Positions 9,081-19,784 are shown, counted from the first letter of the stretch. The stretch is DNA of 64,000 nucleotides from Peteryoungia ipomoeae (GCF_004912165.1 NZ_STGV01000001.1:1054001-1118000), one strand, 5' to 3'. Numbers and translations are program-made. Notes: generated by a model not told the origin, from the letters alone.

Positions 9081-11279
9081 TCAGTTGGTGCCCTGCAGGT
9101 TCACCTCCCAGAACAGGGTCTCACCGGAACTATCATCCACGCCGTCGTTGTCGGTGACGGCAAAGGCCTTGCCGGAGATGTCGAAGGCAAAGCCTTCCAG
9201 TTTGTCGACGACGTAGCCGTTCGTGGCCGCCTTCAGGTCCGGGATGAAATCATGCACTTCTTCCTTGACGACGGTCGGAAGCTCTTCACCGATCTTGGCC
9301 GGCTTCAGATCCGCAATCGCGACGCGGTAGAGCTTCTTGAGTTTGGCGTTGTCACCGACCTGATTGTCGCGCTCGACGATGTAGACGTAGTCGCCATGGG
9401 CCGAAATTTCGGAGAGACCAACCCAGCCGGCATCCGCGGTTTCGAGCGGGTAGCGGACGGCGCCCCATTCCTTGGACTTGGGATTGTAGGAGAGGAGCTT
9501 GACCGAGCCCTTCTCATCGTCAGCCCATTCGCGCTGAACAGCCATCCAAAGGGTCATGTCGTCGCCGGTGCCGACGCTCGTAATGCCTTCGAGGCCGAAT
9601 CGGGTCTGGCCGGCGAGAAGTTCTGTCGGCAAGCCGATCTCTGCCTTGATCTCACCCTTGGCATCGACGTTGTAGAGGCCATGCCCGGCGAGCTTTGCGG
9701 CATCGCCCTCAGAGGCCAGCCAGAAACCGCCCTTGCCATCCAGCGTGATGCCCTCGATATCAAGCTTCTGGGCCGCAGCACCGCCGCGGGTGATCGGCAG
9801 GGCCGCCGTGATCACGGCAGGCTTCTGAGACGCGTCGATCGTGAAGATCGATGGCTGCATGGCGTAGAAGCTGTCATTCACGGCATAGAGCTGACCTGCC
9901 TTTTCGGCATCGCCGACGAGACCGGAAAGCGCGCCCCAGCCGATGGGGGCACCATCGATCATGGCGGACTGGATCATAGGATAGGCAGCGACCCCCTCGC
10001 CCAGTTCGTAGAGCATGACATGCGAGCGTGGGCCGCCGTCTTCGCCAAGGTCGACCTCATTGGCTGTGACGATCAGGTTGCGCGCGGGAATGGCAACAGC
10101 TCCTTCCGGCGAGACGCCGGACGGCAGCAGCTGGGTCAACTCGGGCTCGGCACCGGTGTCCTTGTAGACGCCGACGATCGAAGAGCGCTCGGAGAGAACG
10201 AAGAAATAGTCCTGATCGCCAAAGGTCGCGGCTTCCAGACCTTCCGGCTCGATGCCCTTGGACTTGGCGCGCTTGTCCGGAAAATGGCCGATCCGGGCGA
10301 TTTCATGCTCCAGCGACGCACCCGATTCGTAGGCCACCTTGCCGGTCTTGTCGAAAATGGTGAAGCTGCGCGAGCCACCGTTCCAATCACCTTCGTTGGC
10401 GACCACGAGACGGTCGTCGCCGAGCCACTTGACGGCATCCGGTTCACGCGGCACGCCTTCCTTGGTGCCGGTAAACTTCAGTGCACCGTCAGACTTCGTG
10501 TCGATACCATCAAGGTCGACCGTGCCGGCGGAGAAATGTGCCTTCACTTCACCGGTCTTGCCGTCGATGATGGCGATATGATTGTTCTCCTGCAGCGTGA
10601 CCGCGATTTCGCCCAGGCTGTTAATGGCAACGAATTCCGGCTCCGGATCTTCCGGCGCGATTTCAGCCAGACCGGTAAGCGCCACGCGCTTTACCGAGGC
10701 GCAGTCGGCAACACCGTCCTTCAGGGACAGGATCACGAGGTTACCCGCCGGCATCTGCGGCAGAGCGCCATCATTGACCTCCTCATCACGCTCGTTTTCG
10801 ATGGCAATCGCGACAAAGGAACCATCCTTGGCGACAGCAACCGAATCCGGCTGACCACCGATGTCACAGGTCGCGTCGATGGCCTTGGAGGCGATGTCAA
10901 CGACTGCGAGCTTGCCCGAGGGGCTGGTAAAGTTCTCCGATGTGTTGACGCCGACGAGGACCTTTCCACCGGCGACGACGACCGAGGTTGGCTCTCCGTC
11001 CATCATCAGCGCGCCGGCGGCCTTTGGGGCCTTGGCGTCGGTGATGTCGATGAAGCCGATGCCGCCCAGCGGACTATCGGAATAGATCAGCGTGTTGCCG
11101 TCTTCCGAGGCCGTGATGATCTCGGCGGATGTGGTGGAGAGCTTGTCCTTGTCAGCCGGCAGGTTTGCCGCGACCGGGAAGGTGGCGATGCGGTTGAAGA
11201 CCTGTTCGGCAGAGGCCGGAAAGGCGACAGATGCGAGAAGTGCGGCCGTCAAGGCGACGCGCGTGAGACCATGGGTCAT
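9081..11279 (-). CDS. Secreted esterase-like/phytase-like protein with N-terminal beta-propeller
   Basis: The 732-residue protein has a Sec signal peptide (VALTAALLASVAFPASA) and is probably periplasmic. Residues to about 400 show repeated propeller-like strands (VAVAKDGSFVAIAIENERDEEV, VAINSLGEIAVTL, EPDAVKWLGDDRLVVANEGDWNGGS). The second half (GLVGDAEKAGQLYAVNDSFY, LDIEGITLDGKGGFWLASEGD, RFGLEGITSVG) matches the family called esterase-like activity of phytase. A perfect GGAGG precedes the ATG at 11279. It lies 99 bases downstream of the ribN-like gene on the same strand, but a phosphate or ester substrate, not flavin, is the family expectation. Confidence 0.82.
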   Translation of the reverse strand: MTHGLTRVALTAALLASVAFPASAEQVFNRIATFPVAANLPADKDKLSTTSAEIITASEDGNTLIYSDSPLGGIGFIDITDAKAPKAAGALMMDGEPTSVVVAGGKVLVGVNTSENFTSPSGKLAVVDIASKAIDATCDIGGQPDSVAVAKDGSFVAIAIENERDEEVNDGALPQMPAGNLVILSLKDGVADCASVKRVALTGLAEIAPEDPEPEFVAINSLGEIAVTLQENNHIAIIDGKTGEVKAHFSAGTVDLDGIDTKSDGALKFTGTKEGVPREPDAVKWLGDDRLVVANEGDWNGGSRSFTIFDKTGKVAYESGASLEHEIARIGHFPDKRAKSKGIEPEGLEAATFGDQDYFFVLSERSSIVGVYKDTGAEPELTQLLPSGVSPEGAVAIPARNLIVTANEVDLGEDGGPRSHVMLYELGEGVAAYPMIQSAMIDGAPIGWGALSGLVGDAEKAGQLYAVNDSFYAMQPSIFTIDASQKPAVITAALPITRGGAAAQKLDIEGITLDGKGGFWLASEGDAAKLAGHGLYNVDAKGEIKAEIGLPTELLAGQTRFGLEGITSVGTGDDMTLWMAVQREWADDEKGSVKLLSYNPKSKEWGAVRYPLETADAGWVGLSEISAHGDYVYIVERDNQVGDNAKLKKLYRVAIADLKPAKIGEELPTVVKEEVHDFIPDLKAATNGYVVDKLEGFAFDISGKAFAVTDNDGVDDSSGETLFWEVNLQGTN

Positions 11280-11378
11280 CGGGAAACCTCCTGTATCCAG
11301 AAATGGAACAGGAGGTCTTTGGCGCAAGCGCGTGACAGTCAGATGACATGCCCGACCACTCGGATGTCAAAGCGGTGA

Positions 11379-12278
11379 TTATTCACCCCGTCCTTCCTTG
11401 CCGGCTTCGCGCAACATCAGGAAAAGCGACGCTCCCAATATGAGCAGCGCGCCAATCCACAGGTAGCCTGAGGGCGCGTATCCGAACACGAGCCAGCCGG
11501 CGAGCACATTCAATGGCAGCTTCAGATCATCGAACGGCTGGACATAGGCAGCATCGGCGGCATTATAGGCAAGCGTCAGCAGATACTGGCCGATCGCCGT
11601 CAGAAGGCCCGCAGCCAGCAAGAGCCACAGGGCAAGGCCCTCCGGCACGGCAAATCCGCTGCCAAGCGCCAGACCCGCATTGATCGGCGTCAGAAGCACA
11701 AGCAGCCAGACCGTGACCGTCTCGGGTGCCTCATATTGCGTGAGGTTCTTCATGATGAGCGAGGAGCCACCCCACAGCAAAGCAGAGAGGACCGGGAGCA
11801 GCGCAGACAGGGTGAAGGCATCAGGCCACGGTTGAAGGATGATCATCGCCCCGACAAAGCCGGTCAGGGTAGCAAGCCAGCGGTCTCGACCGACCGTTTC
11901 TCCCAGAAACAGCCGCGCACCGATGATGATGAAAAATGGCGACGTCATCACCAGAGCGATGGCCTGCCAGATTGGAACCGTCACGAGACCCGTAACCCAG
12001 GCCTGCACACCGAAGGCTGCGAGAAGCACACGCAAGACGTGGCGAACCGGATAGGCGGTCTTCATCGCCCGAAGTCCCAACCGATAGAGCAAAGGCAGGG
12101 AAAGCACGAGGGCAAAGCCATATTGCCAGAAGGCGGTGGATGCCGGCGGGAACTGCAAGGTCATGGCCAGCCATTGCGTCACGACGTTCAAGGCTGCGAA
12201 GGCAATACCTGCCAAAACCATGAAGCCCGCGCCGATGACGGCACGTGACCGCAGGAGCGTGGGGGAAAACTGATTCAT
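11379..12278 (-). CDS. ribN: EamA/DMT-family permease, riboflavin transporter RibN type
   Basis: An inner-membrane protein of 299 residues with about ten hydrophobic helices in two EamA repeats. An FMN riboswitch in its leader (12402-12540) is the main evidence for function: in Rhizobium and other alphaproteobacteria, EamA permeases behind this element are RibN riboflavin importers. The first repeat covers roughly residues 15-145 and the second 155-290. When FMN is plentiful the riboswitch should shut expression off. The family is known to be broad, so specificity rests on the riboswitch. Confidence 0.85.
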   Translation of the reverse strand: MNQFSPTLLRSRAVIGAGFMVLAGIAFAALNVVTQWLAMTLQFPPASTAFWQYGFALVLSLPLLYRLGLRAMKTAYPVRHVLRVLLAAFGVQAWVTGLVTVPIWQAIALVMTSPFFIIIGARLFLGETVGRDRWLATLTGFVGAMIILQPWPDAFTLSALLPVLSALLWGGSSLIMKNLTQYEAPETVTVWLLVLLTPINAGLALGSGFAVPEGLALWLLLAAGLLTAIGQYLLTLAYNAADAAYVQPFDDLKLPLNVLAGWLVFGYAPSGYLWIGALLILGASLFLMLREAGKEGRGE

Positions 12279-12401
12279 GTCCTGTTACCTTTTCAAAGGA
12301 CCAACACAAATCAGGACAGATGAGGGGCTGCCCATTTCTTAACGGGCAAAACGCCAAGCAGATCCATTCCCTTGCGGGCATGGATCCAGGCTCCACCTCA
12401 T

Positions 12402-12540
12402 TCTCTTTCATCCGGACTGTAACCGTCGGCTCCGGCATCGCACCGGATCTGCTGACCCTCCATTGCACAGCAATGGAGGCGCTCGCGGGCTCGGGGACAC
12501 CCCATACCGCCGGTGGGGAATTGCACCCCGCCCTGAGAAC
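12402..12540 (-). ncRNA. FMN riboswitch (RFN element)
   Basis: Read on the minus strand, the sequence opens with CTCAGGGCGGGGTG and AATTCCCCACCGGCGGTA, continues with GAGCCCGCGAGCGCC, then GGTCAGCAGATCCGGT, CCGGAGCCGACGGTTACAGT and CCGGATGAAAGAGAA, in the order of the conserved RFN core. A variable hairpin CCTCCATTG-CTGTG-CAATGGAGG sits in the middle. It lies 123 bases before the EamA permease start, so it controls that gene. Mechanism (termination or translation) is not clear from the sequence. Confidence 0.96.
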
Positions 12541-12600
12541 GAATGCCGGCAAACCGGCGCTCGACACATAAGGAGCCTTTCAAGGCAGCGCAAGAGAGGC

Positions 12601-12629
12601 AAAAGAAAAGCCCGGCAGAAGCCGGGCTT
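12601..12629 (-). terminator. Rho-independent terminator after hupB
   Basis: A 9-bp stem AAGCCCGGC with a TTCT loop, followed on the minus strand by TTTTCTTTT, lies 50 bases beyond the hupB stop. It separates hupB from the riboswitch-ribN unit. Confidence 0.85.
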
Positions 12630-12680
12630 AAAATGTCGTCAGCTGACCATCGCACCGTGGGTGGCGACGGTCGCGGCCGA

Positions 12681-12956
12681 TCAGCTGTTGACAGCGTCCT
12701 TCAGGCCCTTGCCGGCCGTGAACTTCGGCACGTTGCGCGCCGGGATATCAACTTCAGCGCCGGTGGAAGGGTTGCGACCCTTGGAAGCTTCGCGGCGACC
12801 AACCGTGAAGGCGCCGAAGCCGGCGAGGCGTACGTCGCCGCCGTTCTTCAGTTCGGCCTGGACGGTTTCAAAAACGGCGTCGACGGCAGACGCCGCGTCG
12901 GCCTTGGTCAGGCCAGCCTTTTCGGCGACCGCGGATACGAGTTCGTTCTTGTTCAT
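12681..12956 (-). CDS. hupB: DNA-binding protein HU
   Basis: A 91-residue nucleoid protein that bends and compacts DNA. MNKNELVSAVAEKAGL, FGAFTVGRREASKGRNPSTG and the arm with ARNVPKFTAGK are the HU family signature. The start is the ATG at 12956 with GGGTGG upstream; the longer open frame has no family support. It is downstream of lon, each with its own terminator, an order common in alphaproteobacteria. Confidence 0.97.
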   Translation of the reverse strand: MNKNELVSAVAEKAGLTKADAASAVDAVFETVQAELKNGGDVRLAGFGAFTVGRREASKGRNPSTGAEVDIPARNVPKFTAGKGLKDAVNS

Positions 12957-13090
12957 GTTTCCACCCTTTCTGATTGGTATGAAACGACTCAAAGTGCTCA
13001 AGTCGGGCGGAGAATACGAATGCTTCTGCCCTTCGCAACTCAAAAGCACTCGAAAGGCCCGGAAAACAAGCGCTTTCAGCGTCTGTTCAC

Positions 13091-13119
13091 AAAAAAAGAC
13101 CGGCAAAAATGCCGGTCTT
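13091..13119 (-). terminator. Rho-independent terminator after lon
   Basis: A 9-bp stem AAGACCGGC/GCCGGTCTT with a six-base loop, followed on the minus strand by seven T residues, about 45 bases past the lon stop. This is a canonical intrinsic terminator. Confidence 0.9.
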
Positions 13120-13164
13120 CCTTCATTTTTTTAACCAAGTGGCCGAGATAGGTGCCAAAAAGCA

Positions 13165-15582
13165 TCAATGGGCGATGGTGGCGCCATTCTCGTCGGTGGT
13201 TTCAACCGCACCGATCGCCGGCGTTTCAACGGTTCCGTCCCACTCGATGGGCTCCGGCACCCGCACCAGCGCGTGACGGATAACCTCACCCATGCGGGAG
13301 ACCGGGACGATCTCAAGATTGTTCTTCACGTTATCAGGAATGTCCGCCAGATCCTTGGCATTCTCTTCCGGGATAAGAACCTTCTTGATGCCACCACGAA
13401 GTGCCGCAAGGAGCTTTTCCTTCAGGCCACCGATCGGCAGCACCCGTCCGCGCAGGGTCACCTCACCCGTCATGGCGATATCCTTCGATACCGGGATACC
13501 GGTCATGATCGAGACGATGGCGGTTGCCATCGCGATACCTGCAGACGGACCGTCCTTCGGGGTTGCCCCTTCCGGCACGTGCACGTGGATGTCCGACTTA
13601 TCGAAGCGCGGCGGCTCGACGCCGAAATCGACAGCGCGCGAACGGACATAGGATGCCGCCGCCGAAATCGATTCCTTCATGACGTCCTTGAGGTTGCCGG
13701 TCACTGTCATCCGACCCTTGCCCGGCATCATCACGCCTTCGATCGTCAGCAGTTCACCACCGACTTCCGTCCATGCGAGACCCGTGACGACGCCCACCTG
13801 GTCCTCGCCCTCTGCTTCGCCGTGGCGATAGCGCGGAACGCCGAGATAGTCGCTGATGTTCTCACCGGTGACGGCAACCGACTTGACCTTGCCCTTGATG
13901 ATCTCGGTGACCGCCTTGCGGGCGAGCTTCATCAATTCGCGTTCGAAGGAACGAACGCCGGCCTCGCGGGTGTACTGCTGAACGATGGCAAGGATCGCCG
14001 AGTCCGCGACGGAGAATTCCTCCGGACGCAGGGCATGCTCCTTGATCGCCTTCGGCAGCAGATGGCGCTTGGCGATCTCCAGCTTCTCATCTTCCGTGTA
14101 ACCGGCGATGCGAATGATCTCCATGCGGTCCATCAGCGGACCCGGGATGTTCAGCGTGTTGGCGGTCGTCACGAACATTACGTTGGACAGATCGTATTCG
14201 ACCTCCAAGTAGTGGTCCATGAAGGTTGCATTCTGTTCTGGATCCAGCACCTCCAGCAGTGCGGAGGACGGATCGCCGCGATAGTCCTGGCCCAGCTTGT
14301 CGATCTCGTCGAGCAGGAAGAGCGGGTTGGACTTCTTCGCCTTCTTCATCGACTGGACGATCTTGCCGGGCATCGATCCGATATAGGTCCGGCGGTGACC
14401 GCGGATTTCCGCCTCGTCCCGCACGCCACCCAGCGCCATGCGCACGTATTCGCGGCCGGTCGCCTTGGCGATCGACTTGGCGAGCGAGGTCTTGCCGACG
14501 CCCGGAGGGCCGACGAGGCAAAGGATCGGGCCTTTCAGCTTTGTCGCACGCGCCTGAACGGCCAGATATTCGACGATCCGTTCCTTGACCTTGTCGAGGC
14601 CGAAATGATCCTCATCCAGGGTCTTTTCCGCGGCGTTAAGATCAATCTTGACCTTGGACTTCTTACCCCAGGGCAGACCGAGCAGCCAGTCGAGATAGTT
14701 GCGCACGACGGTGGCTTCCGCCGACATCGGGCTCATGTGGCGCAGCTTCTTCAGCTCGGCATCGGCCTTTTCCTTGGCTTCCTTGGAAAGCTTGGTCTTG
14801 GCAATGCGCTCTTCCAGCTCGGCCATCTCGTCACGGCCGTCTTCGCCGTCGCCGAGTTCCTTCTGGATCGCCTTCATCTGTTCGTTGAGATAGTATTCGC
14901 GCTGGGTCTTCTCCATCTGGCGCTTGACGCGCGAGCGGATGCGCTTTTCGACCTGCAGAACCGAGATCTCGCCTTCCATGAAGCCAAGCGCCTTTTCCAG
15001 GCGCGTCTTGACGGAGACCGTCTCCAGCATTTCCTGCTTTTCGGTGATCTTGATGGACAGGTGCGAGGCAACCGTATCGGCAAGCTTCGAATAATCTTCG
15101 ATCTGGCTTGCGGCGCCGACGACCTCGGGAGAGATCTTCTTGTTGAGCTTGACGTAGTTTTCAAACTCCGAAACGACGGAGCGGGACAGGGCTTCGATCT
15201 CGACGGCATCTTCCGCCGGCTCGGCAAGAACGCGCGCGGAGGCTTCGTAGTAGTCCTCGCGGTCGGTATAGTTTTCGACTTTCGCGCGGGCACGGCCTTC
15301 AATCAACACCTTCACGGTGCCGTCAGGCAGCTTCAGCAGCTGCAGAACATTGGCGATGGTGCCAACTTCGTAAATGGCATTGGGCGCAGGATCATCGTCG
15401 CTGGCATTGATTTGCGTGGCCAGCATGATCTGTTTGTCGGACCCCATCACCTCTTCAAGAGCGCGGATGGATTTTTCACGACCGACAAACAAGGGGACGA
15501 TCATGTGCGGGAACACAACGATGTCGCGCAGGGGCAGCACCGGATAGGTGGCAACCTCATTTGCTGCAGACGTATTCGACAT
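13165..15582 (-). CDS. lon: ATP-dependent protease La (Lon)
   Basis: Cytosolic AAA+ serine protease that degrades misfolded and regulatory proteins. The 805 residues include the N-terminal substrate domain ([26 protein letters not shown]), a Walker [14 protein letters not shown] near residue 355, Walker [10 protein letters not shown], and the C-terminal protease domain with the catalytic Ser in [11 protein letters not shown] and a downstream Lys. GGAAG precedes the ATG at 15582; the longer open frame upstream has no family support. The position between clpX and hupB is the usual alphaproteobacterial arrangement. Confidence 0.98.
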   Translation of the reverse strand: MSNTSAANEVATYPVLPLRDIVVFPHMIVPLFVGREKSIRALEEVMGSDKQIMLATQINASDDDPAPNAIYEVGTIANVLQLLKLPDGTVKVLIEGRARAKVENYTDREDYYEASARVLAEPAEDAVEIEALSRSVVSEFENYVKLNKKISPEVVGAASQIEDYSKLADTVASHLSIKITEKQEMLETVSVKTRLEKALGFMEGEISVLQVEKRIRSRVKRQMEKTQREYYLNEQMKAIQKELGDGEDGRDEMAELEERIAKTKLSKEAKEKADAELKKLRHMSPMSAEATVVRNYLDWLLGLPWGKKSKVKIDLNAAEKTLDEDHFGLDKVKERIVEYLAVQARATKLKGPILCLVGPPGVGKTSLAKSIAKATGREYVRMALGGVRDEAEIRGHRRTYIGSMPGKIVQSMKKAKKSNPLFLLDEIDKLGQDYRGDPSSALLEVLDPEQNATFMDHYLEVEYDLSNVMFVTTANTLNIPGPLMDRMEIIRIAGYTEDEKLEIAKRHLLPKAIKEHALRPEEFSVADSAILAIVQQYTREAGVRSFERELMKLARKAVTEIIKGKVKSVAVTGENISDYLGVPRYRHGEAEGEDQVGVVTGLAWTEVGGELLTIEGVMMPGKGRMTVTGNLKDVMKESISAAASYVRSRAVDFGVEPPRFDKSDIHVHVPEGATPKDGPSAGIAMATAIVSIMTGIPVSKDIAMTGEVTLRGRVLPIGGLKEKLLAALRGGIKKVLIPEENAKDLADIPDNVKNNLEIVPVSRMGEVIRHALVRVPEPIEWDGTVETPAIGAVETTDENGATIAH

Positions 15583-15993
15583 TTCACTTCCTTTCGAAGG
15601 TCCCGGAGCACCGGGACTGGATGCCGGCCCAAAGGCACCGGCATATTCTTGCTCCACCAACAAGTGGCGTTTGGAACCGCGATATTCAACCCTGCAGACT
15701 GATCTGACACCTCATCGGCACCGATCCTTGCGGACGGCGTTTATCGAACGCTATCAACGCAAGCTGTACCGAACCATGTGCACGCACAGGATCGGATTCG
15801 CACTGACACATACTCGTCATACTTTGTGTCGGGGTCGAGGCGTCGACAACAGTACAAACCGGCGCCGTTCTCTTCGTTCTAGCCCAAAGCTCGAAACAGG
15901 CAACAGGAGAAACGGTTAATCGCGACCTTCCCCCAAACGAAAATGGGCCCGCCAGCGGCGGACCCATTCTTTTCAATTTAAGCTCCGAAGCGG
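15583..15993. other. Intergenic region between clpX and lon
   Basis: This 411-base gap holds the clpX terminator at its right end (15938-15968) and presumably the lon promoter, which reads leftward. I could not place a convincing sigma-32 or sigma-70 promoter for lon. Short open frames here lack ribosome-binding sites and family features. Confidence 0.5.
15938..15968 (-). terminator. Rho-independent terminator after clpX
   Basis: A 12-bp stem with one G-T pair and a 3-base loop, followed by TTTTCG on the minus strand, 26 bases beyond the clpX stop. Confidence 0.8.
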
Positions 15994-17271
15994 TCAGGCC
16001 GAAGCGTTGGCCTTCTCTTCCTGGCGATCCGCATAGATGTAGAGCGGACGCGACGAGCCGTTGACGACATCGTCGGAAATGACCACTTCGCGGACACCTT
16101 CCAGCTCCGGCAGCTCGAACATCGTGTCGAGCAGGATCTTTTCCATGATCGAGCGCAGACCGCGGGCACCCGTCTTGCGCACGATCGCCTTGCGGGCGAT
16201 CTCGCGCAGGGCATCTTCGTGGAAGGTCAGCTCGACGTCTTCCATCTCGAACAGGCGCTGATACTGCTTGACGAGGGCGTTCTTCGGCTCCGACAGGATC
16301 TGGATCAGTGCATCCTCATCGAGATCTTCGAGCGTTGCCAGAACCGGCAGACGACCGATGAATTCCGGGATGAGACCGAACTTGACCAGATCTTCCGGCT
16401 CGAGATCACGCAGCACTTCGCCGACGCGGCGATCTTCCGGCGAGGACACCATTGCGCCGAAGCCGATGGATGTCTTTTCGCCGCGTGCCGAGATGATCTT
16501 GTCGAGGCCGGCGAATGCGCCGCCGCAGATGAACAGGATGTTCGTCGTGTCGACCTGCAGGAATTCCTGCTGCGGATGCTTGCGGCCACCCTGCGGCGGA
16601 ACCGAAGCGACCGTGCCTTCCATGATTTTCAGCAGCGCCTGCTGGACGCCCTCGCCCGACACGTCGCGGGTGATCGAAGGATTGTCCGACTTGCGGGAGA
16701 TCTTGTCGACTTCGTCGATGTACACGATGCCGCGCTGGGCGCGCTCGACATTGTAATCCGCAGCCTGCAGCAGCTTCAGGATGATGTTTTCGACGTCTTC
16801 ACCAACGTAACCGGCTTCAGTCAGCGTCGTGGCATCGGCCATGGTGAAGGGAACGTCGATGATGCGCGCCAGCGTCTGGGCAAGATAGGTCTTGCCGCAG
16901 CCAGTCGGACCGACGAGCAGGATGTTCGACTTCGCCAGCTCCACGTCACCGCCCTTGGAGGCATGCGACAGGCGCTTGTAGTGGTTGTGCACGGCGACAG
17001 ACAGGATCTTCTTCGCCTGCTTCTGGCCGATGACGTATTCGTCGAGGATCTTGATGATGTCCTGCGGCGTGGGAACGCCGTCACGGGACTTGACCATCGA
17101 AGACTTGTTCTCTTCGCGGATGATATCCATGCAGAGTTCGACGCATTCATCACAGATGAACACCGTCGGTCCGGCAATTAGCTTGCGGACCTCGTGCTGG
17201 CTCTTGCCGCAGAAGGAACAATAAAGGGTATTCTTGGAGTCACCGCCGTTGCTTCCGCTGACTTTGCTCAT
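15994..17271 (-). CDS. clpX: ATP-dependent Clp protease ATP-binding subunit ClpX
   Basis: AAA+ unfoldase that feeds tagged proteins to ClpP; in alphaproteobacteria it removes cell-cycle regulators. The 425 residues begin with the four-Cys zinc domain ([22 protein letters not shown]), then Walker A GPTGCGKT near residue 120, Walker [10 protein letters not shown] and the ClpP-docking IGF loop (TSIGFGA). It follows clpP by 282 bases on the same strand. Length is normal for the family. Confidence 0.98.
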   Translation of the reverse strand: MSKVSGSNGGDSKNTLYCSFCGKSQHEVRKLIAGPTVFICDECVELCMDIIREENKSSMVKSRDGVPTPQDIIKILDEYVIGQKQAKKILSVAVHNHYKRLSHASKGGDVELAKSNILLVGPTGCGKTYLAQTLARIIDVPFTMADATTLTEAGYVGEDVENIILKLLQAADYNVERAQRGIVYIDEVDKISRKSDNPSITRDVSGEGVQQALLKIMEGTVASVPPQGGRKHPQQEFLQVDTTNILFICGGAFAGLDKIISARGEKTSIGFGAMVSSPEDRRVGEVLRDLEPEDLVKFGLIPEFIGRLPVLATLEDLDEDALIQILSEPKNALVKQYQRLFEMEDVELTFHEDALREIARKAIVRKTGARGLRSIMEKILLDTMFELPELEGVREVVISDDVVNGSSRPLYIYADRQEEKANASA

Positions 17272-17553
17272 GTCTTTATCCTTCCAGCACGCCGCGCTAC
17301 CGCAAATCGCGGCCGGGCGGTCACTCTCACTGTTGGGTGTCGACCGCCGCCGTTGGTCGACCCTTCTTCCGATCTGGAGCCACTAGCCGGTCCGCATATT
17401 CGGAACGGCGGCAACGAAAACTCCCATCACGGCAGACTATGTCACAAAGATTCAACATAGCCTTAATCCTAGTATTAGCGCTTTCCGGGAGAGTTTAAAC
17501 CCCCGGCGCATTCACAAGCTTCGGCGCAGCCGCCGAAAATGCCAATTCGGACC

Positions 17554-18192
17554 TCAGGAGGCCGAAGGTGCCGCGCCTTCGATTTCGGCGCGCGAGGTCA
17601 GGATACGGTCGATCAGACCCCAGTCCTTGGCTTCGCTCGACTCCATGAAGTGGTCGCGATCGAGCGTGTTTTCCACTTCGTCATAAGTGCGGCCCGTGTG
17701 CTTCACATAGACCTCGTTCAGGCGACGCTTCATCTTGATGATGTCGCGTGCGTGGCGCTCGATGTCCGACGCCTGGCCCTGGAAGCCGCCCGAAGGCTGA
17801 TGCACCATGATGCGGGCATTCGGGGTGGCAAAGCGCATGCCCTTCTCGCCGGCTGCCAGCAGCAGCGAGCCCATGGAAGCAGCCTGGCCGATGCAGAGCG
17901 TCGACACCGCCGGACGAATGAACTGCATCGTGTCGTAAATCGCCATGCCAGACGTCACAACGCCGCCCGGCGAATTGATGTAGATGGCGATTTCCTTCTT
18001 CGGATTTTCCGCCTCAAGGAACAGCAACTGGGCGCAGACCAGCGAAGCCATGGTGTCTTCGACCGGTCCCGTCAAAAAGATGATGCGCTCCTTCAGGAGG
18101 CGGGAGAAGATGTCATAGGAACGTTCGCCACGGTTGGTCTGCTCCACGACCATCGGCACCAAAGCCAGGGCGGTATCAACGGGGTTTTTCAT
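17554..18192 (-). CDS. clpP: ATP-dependent Clp protease proteolytic subunit ClpP
   Basis: Serine protease subunit of the ClpXP/ClpAP complexes, 212 residues. The catalytic Ser is in GQAASMGS, His in MVHQPSGG and Asp in the LDRDHFM segment. INSPGGVV forms the substrate strand. The downstream gap to clpX carries a weak 7-bp hairpin (TTCGGCG-N4-CGCCGAA near 17519-17536) without a T-run, so some read-through into clpX is likely. Confidence 0.98.
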   Translation of the reverse strand: MKNPVDTALALVPMVVEQTNRGERSYDIFSRLLKERIIFLTGPVEDTMASLVCAQLLFLEAENPKKEIAIYINSPGGVVTSGMAIYDTMQFIRPAVSTLCIGQAASMGSLLLAAGEKGMRFATPNARIMVHQPSGGFQGQASDIERHARDIIKMKRRLNEVYVKHTGRTYDEVENTLDRDHFMESSEAKDWGLIDRILTSRAEIEGAAPSAS

Positions 18193-18512
18193 GTCGGTCC
18201 TTTATCAGCCTCTCCCCGACCCATCGGCGGCGGGAATCACGTAACTCTTGTCAATCCCTACATAGAGTGTCCGCACCCAGACATTCAAGACGGCAGGAAA
18301 TGATATCCTTAATGGTCCGGCGTGCCAGACGCCGACCCTCTAGCCGGTTTCACGGCAAATCGCCAACGCTTCGGCTGCCGACGGCCCCACCTCCACAAGT
18401 ACCTTCTAACATGGTGAAGTTCCGGTAATTTTTTTCCTCGGGAGGGACTCTCGCCGTGGATTGATGCCGCCCCACATAACGGTCATTGTCGAGACGGAGG
18501 CCCTCGCCATTC
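18193..18512. other. Intergenic region between clpP and the GGDEF-like gene
   Basis: This 320-base divergent gap should carry the clpP promoter (minus) and the promoter of the GGDEF-like gene (plus). I see no RNA gene and no repeat, and no hexamer pair good enough to call. The upstream in-frame TTG at 18486 is a possible but unlikely start for the GGDEF-like gene. Confidence 0.5.
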
Positions 18513-19784
18513 ATGGTGACGGCCCAAACTTTATCGGGACGATCCAACGTGCCAGACCTGCAGATTGCCCTCGCTCTCCATGTGATCCAGACCGGCACGC
18601 TGGCCGTGCTGCTGCTGGGCGCGTGGCTCGGCGCTCGCCGTGAAGTCCGCCTGGCCATTCTTGGGCTTGGCCTCCTGTTCGCTTCTCTCGGCCTGACGAT
18701 GATCGGCGGGTGGACGCCATTGCCGCCAGGTGTGGCAGATGCGGTCGGCTATCCCCTTTCTCTCTTTGCCTTTGTGCCCTTGACGGTCGCCCTTGCCGAT
18801 TCGCGGCGCGCGCATATGCCGGCAGCCGCGTTGATCCCTGCTCTCATCTGGTTTGCCGCCAGCCTGGTGTTGCCATTGCAGGATAGTTTCGCGCATCGCC
18901 TTACAGTCTATCTGCTTGCACTTTCCGTCGGCCATCTGGTGCTGGCTGTCGCGGCCCTTCAGATAGTCAGAGGAAGAAGCAGGCAGCGCGTTTCGCTGTC
19001 GGCGAGCTGGATCCTCCAGGCATGCTTCGCACTCTCGCTGGCGCTCACGGTCGTGATCGTCGCACCGGACAAAGCAGCCGATATTCCGACACCGTCCATC
19101 GCCGTCATCCTTTTTCAGATTGGCATGATTGTGTCGCTCGTCCTGATGGCCTGGATCCACCTGGATCATAGCCAACAGAATCACGCGCTTCAGGGGCGGA
19201 TGGATCGCCTGACCGGAACGCTCAATCGGCAAAGCTTCATTGCTGCCTTCAAGGCCTCAACCGGATCGAAGAAGCCGGTCATTGCCCTGCTTGTCTTCAA
19301 GGTGGACGGTTTCCGGGCAATCAATGCCGCATCTGGCCCCGGCGCCGGTGATGCCCTTCTCGTCGAGTTTGCCTATCTGTGTGGGGCGCATCTGCCTGAA
19401 CAGGCGGTGCTTGGCCGGACCGGCAGTGCGGAATTCAGCGTGGCGCTTGGCGTCGAGGGGGCGCGACAGGCCGTGCTTCTGGCCGAGGCAATCAGGCTTG
19501 CGCTGGAGAGCCGGACCTCACAGAGCGGCACGACCCAGAAAGCAACCGTCAGCGTGGGCATAGCCACTGCCGAACCGGCAACCGCCCAATTCGAGCCCCT
19601 GATGATAGCCGCCTCGGAAGCCCTGGCGGCAGCGATAGCCCGCGGCGGCAATCGCACATCGATCAAGACAGGCGAGAAGCTTGTCACCATTCCGGGCGAA
19701 GCACCGCGCGGCATTGATGCGCAGGCCGACCGTCAGGTTGCGATTTTGCGCCGGATTGCCGCGACCGGCGCTACCCTGGACTGA
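18513..19784 (+). CDS. Membrane protein with degenerate GGDEF domain
   Basis: The N-terminal half (to about residue 215) has six or seven hydrophobic helices and resembles a membrane sensory module. The C-terminal half is GGDEF-like: DRLTGTLNRQSF near residue 231 matches the family entry motif, but the signature is GSAEF (304-308) instead of GGDEF and the first metal-binding Asp is Lys263. Diguanylate cyclase activity is therefore unlikely; a c-di-GMP or GTP binding or purely scaffold role is possible. The start is uncertain: ATG 18513 has GGAGG 12 bases upstream, and GTG 18549 is an alternative. It is followed after 47 bases by a P450 gene. Confidence 0.75.
   Translation: MVTAQTLSGRSNVPDLQIALALHVIQTGTLAVLLLGAWLGARREVRLAILGLGLLFASLGLTMIGGWTPLPPGVADAVGYPLSLFAFVPLTVALADSRRAHMPAAALIPALIWFAASLVLPLQDSFAHRLTVYLLALSVGHLVLAVAALQIVRGRSRQRVSLSASWILQACFALSLALTVVIVAPDKAADIPTPSIAVILFQIGMIVSLVLMAWIHLDHSQQNHALQGRMDRLTGTLNRQSFIAAFKASTGSKKPVIALLVFKVDGFRAINAASGPGAGDALLVEFAYLCGAHLPEQAVLGRTGSAEFSVALGVEGARQAVLLAEAIRLALESRTSQSGTTQKATVSVGIATAEPATAQFEPLMIAASEALAAAIARGGNRTSIKTGEKLVTIPGEAPRGIDAQADRQVAILRRIAATGATLD

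Noticed and set aside
9252..11378. Long open frame of about 700 codons antisense to the phytase-like gene
   Set aside because: It is the GC-rich complement of a gene with a signal peptide, perfect ribosome-binding site and recognisable family.
13168..15702. 844-codon open frame antisense to lon
   Set aside because: It mirrors lon; no motif or ribosome-binding site supports it.
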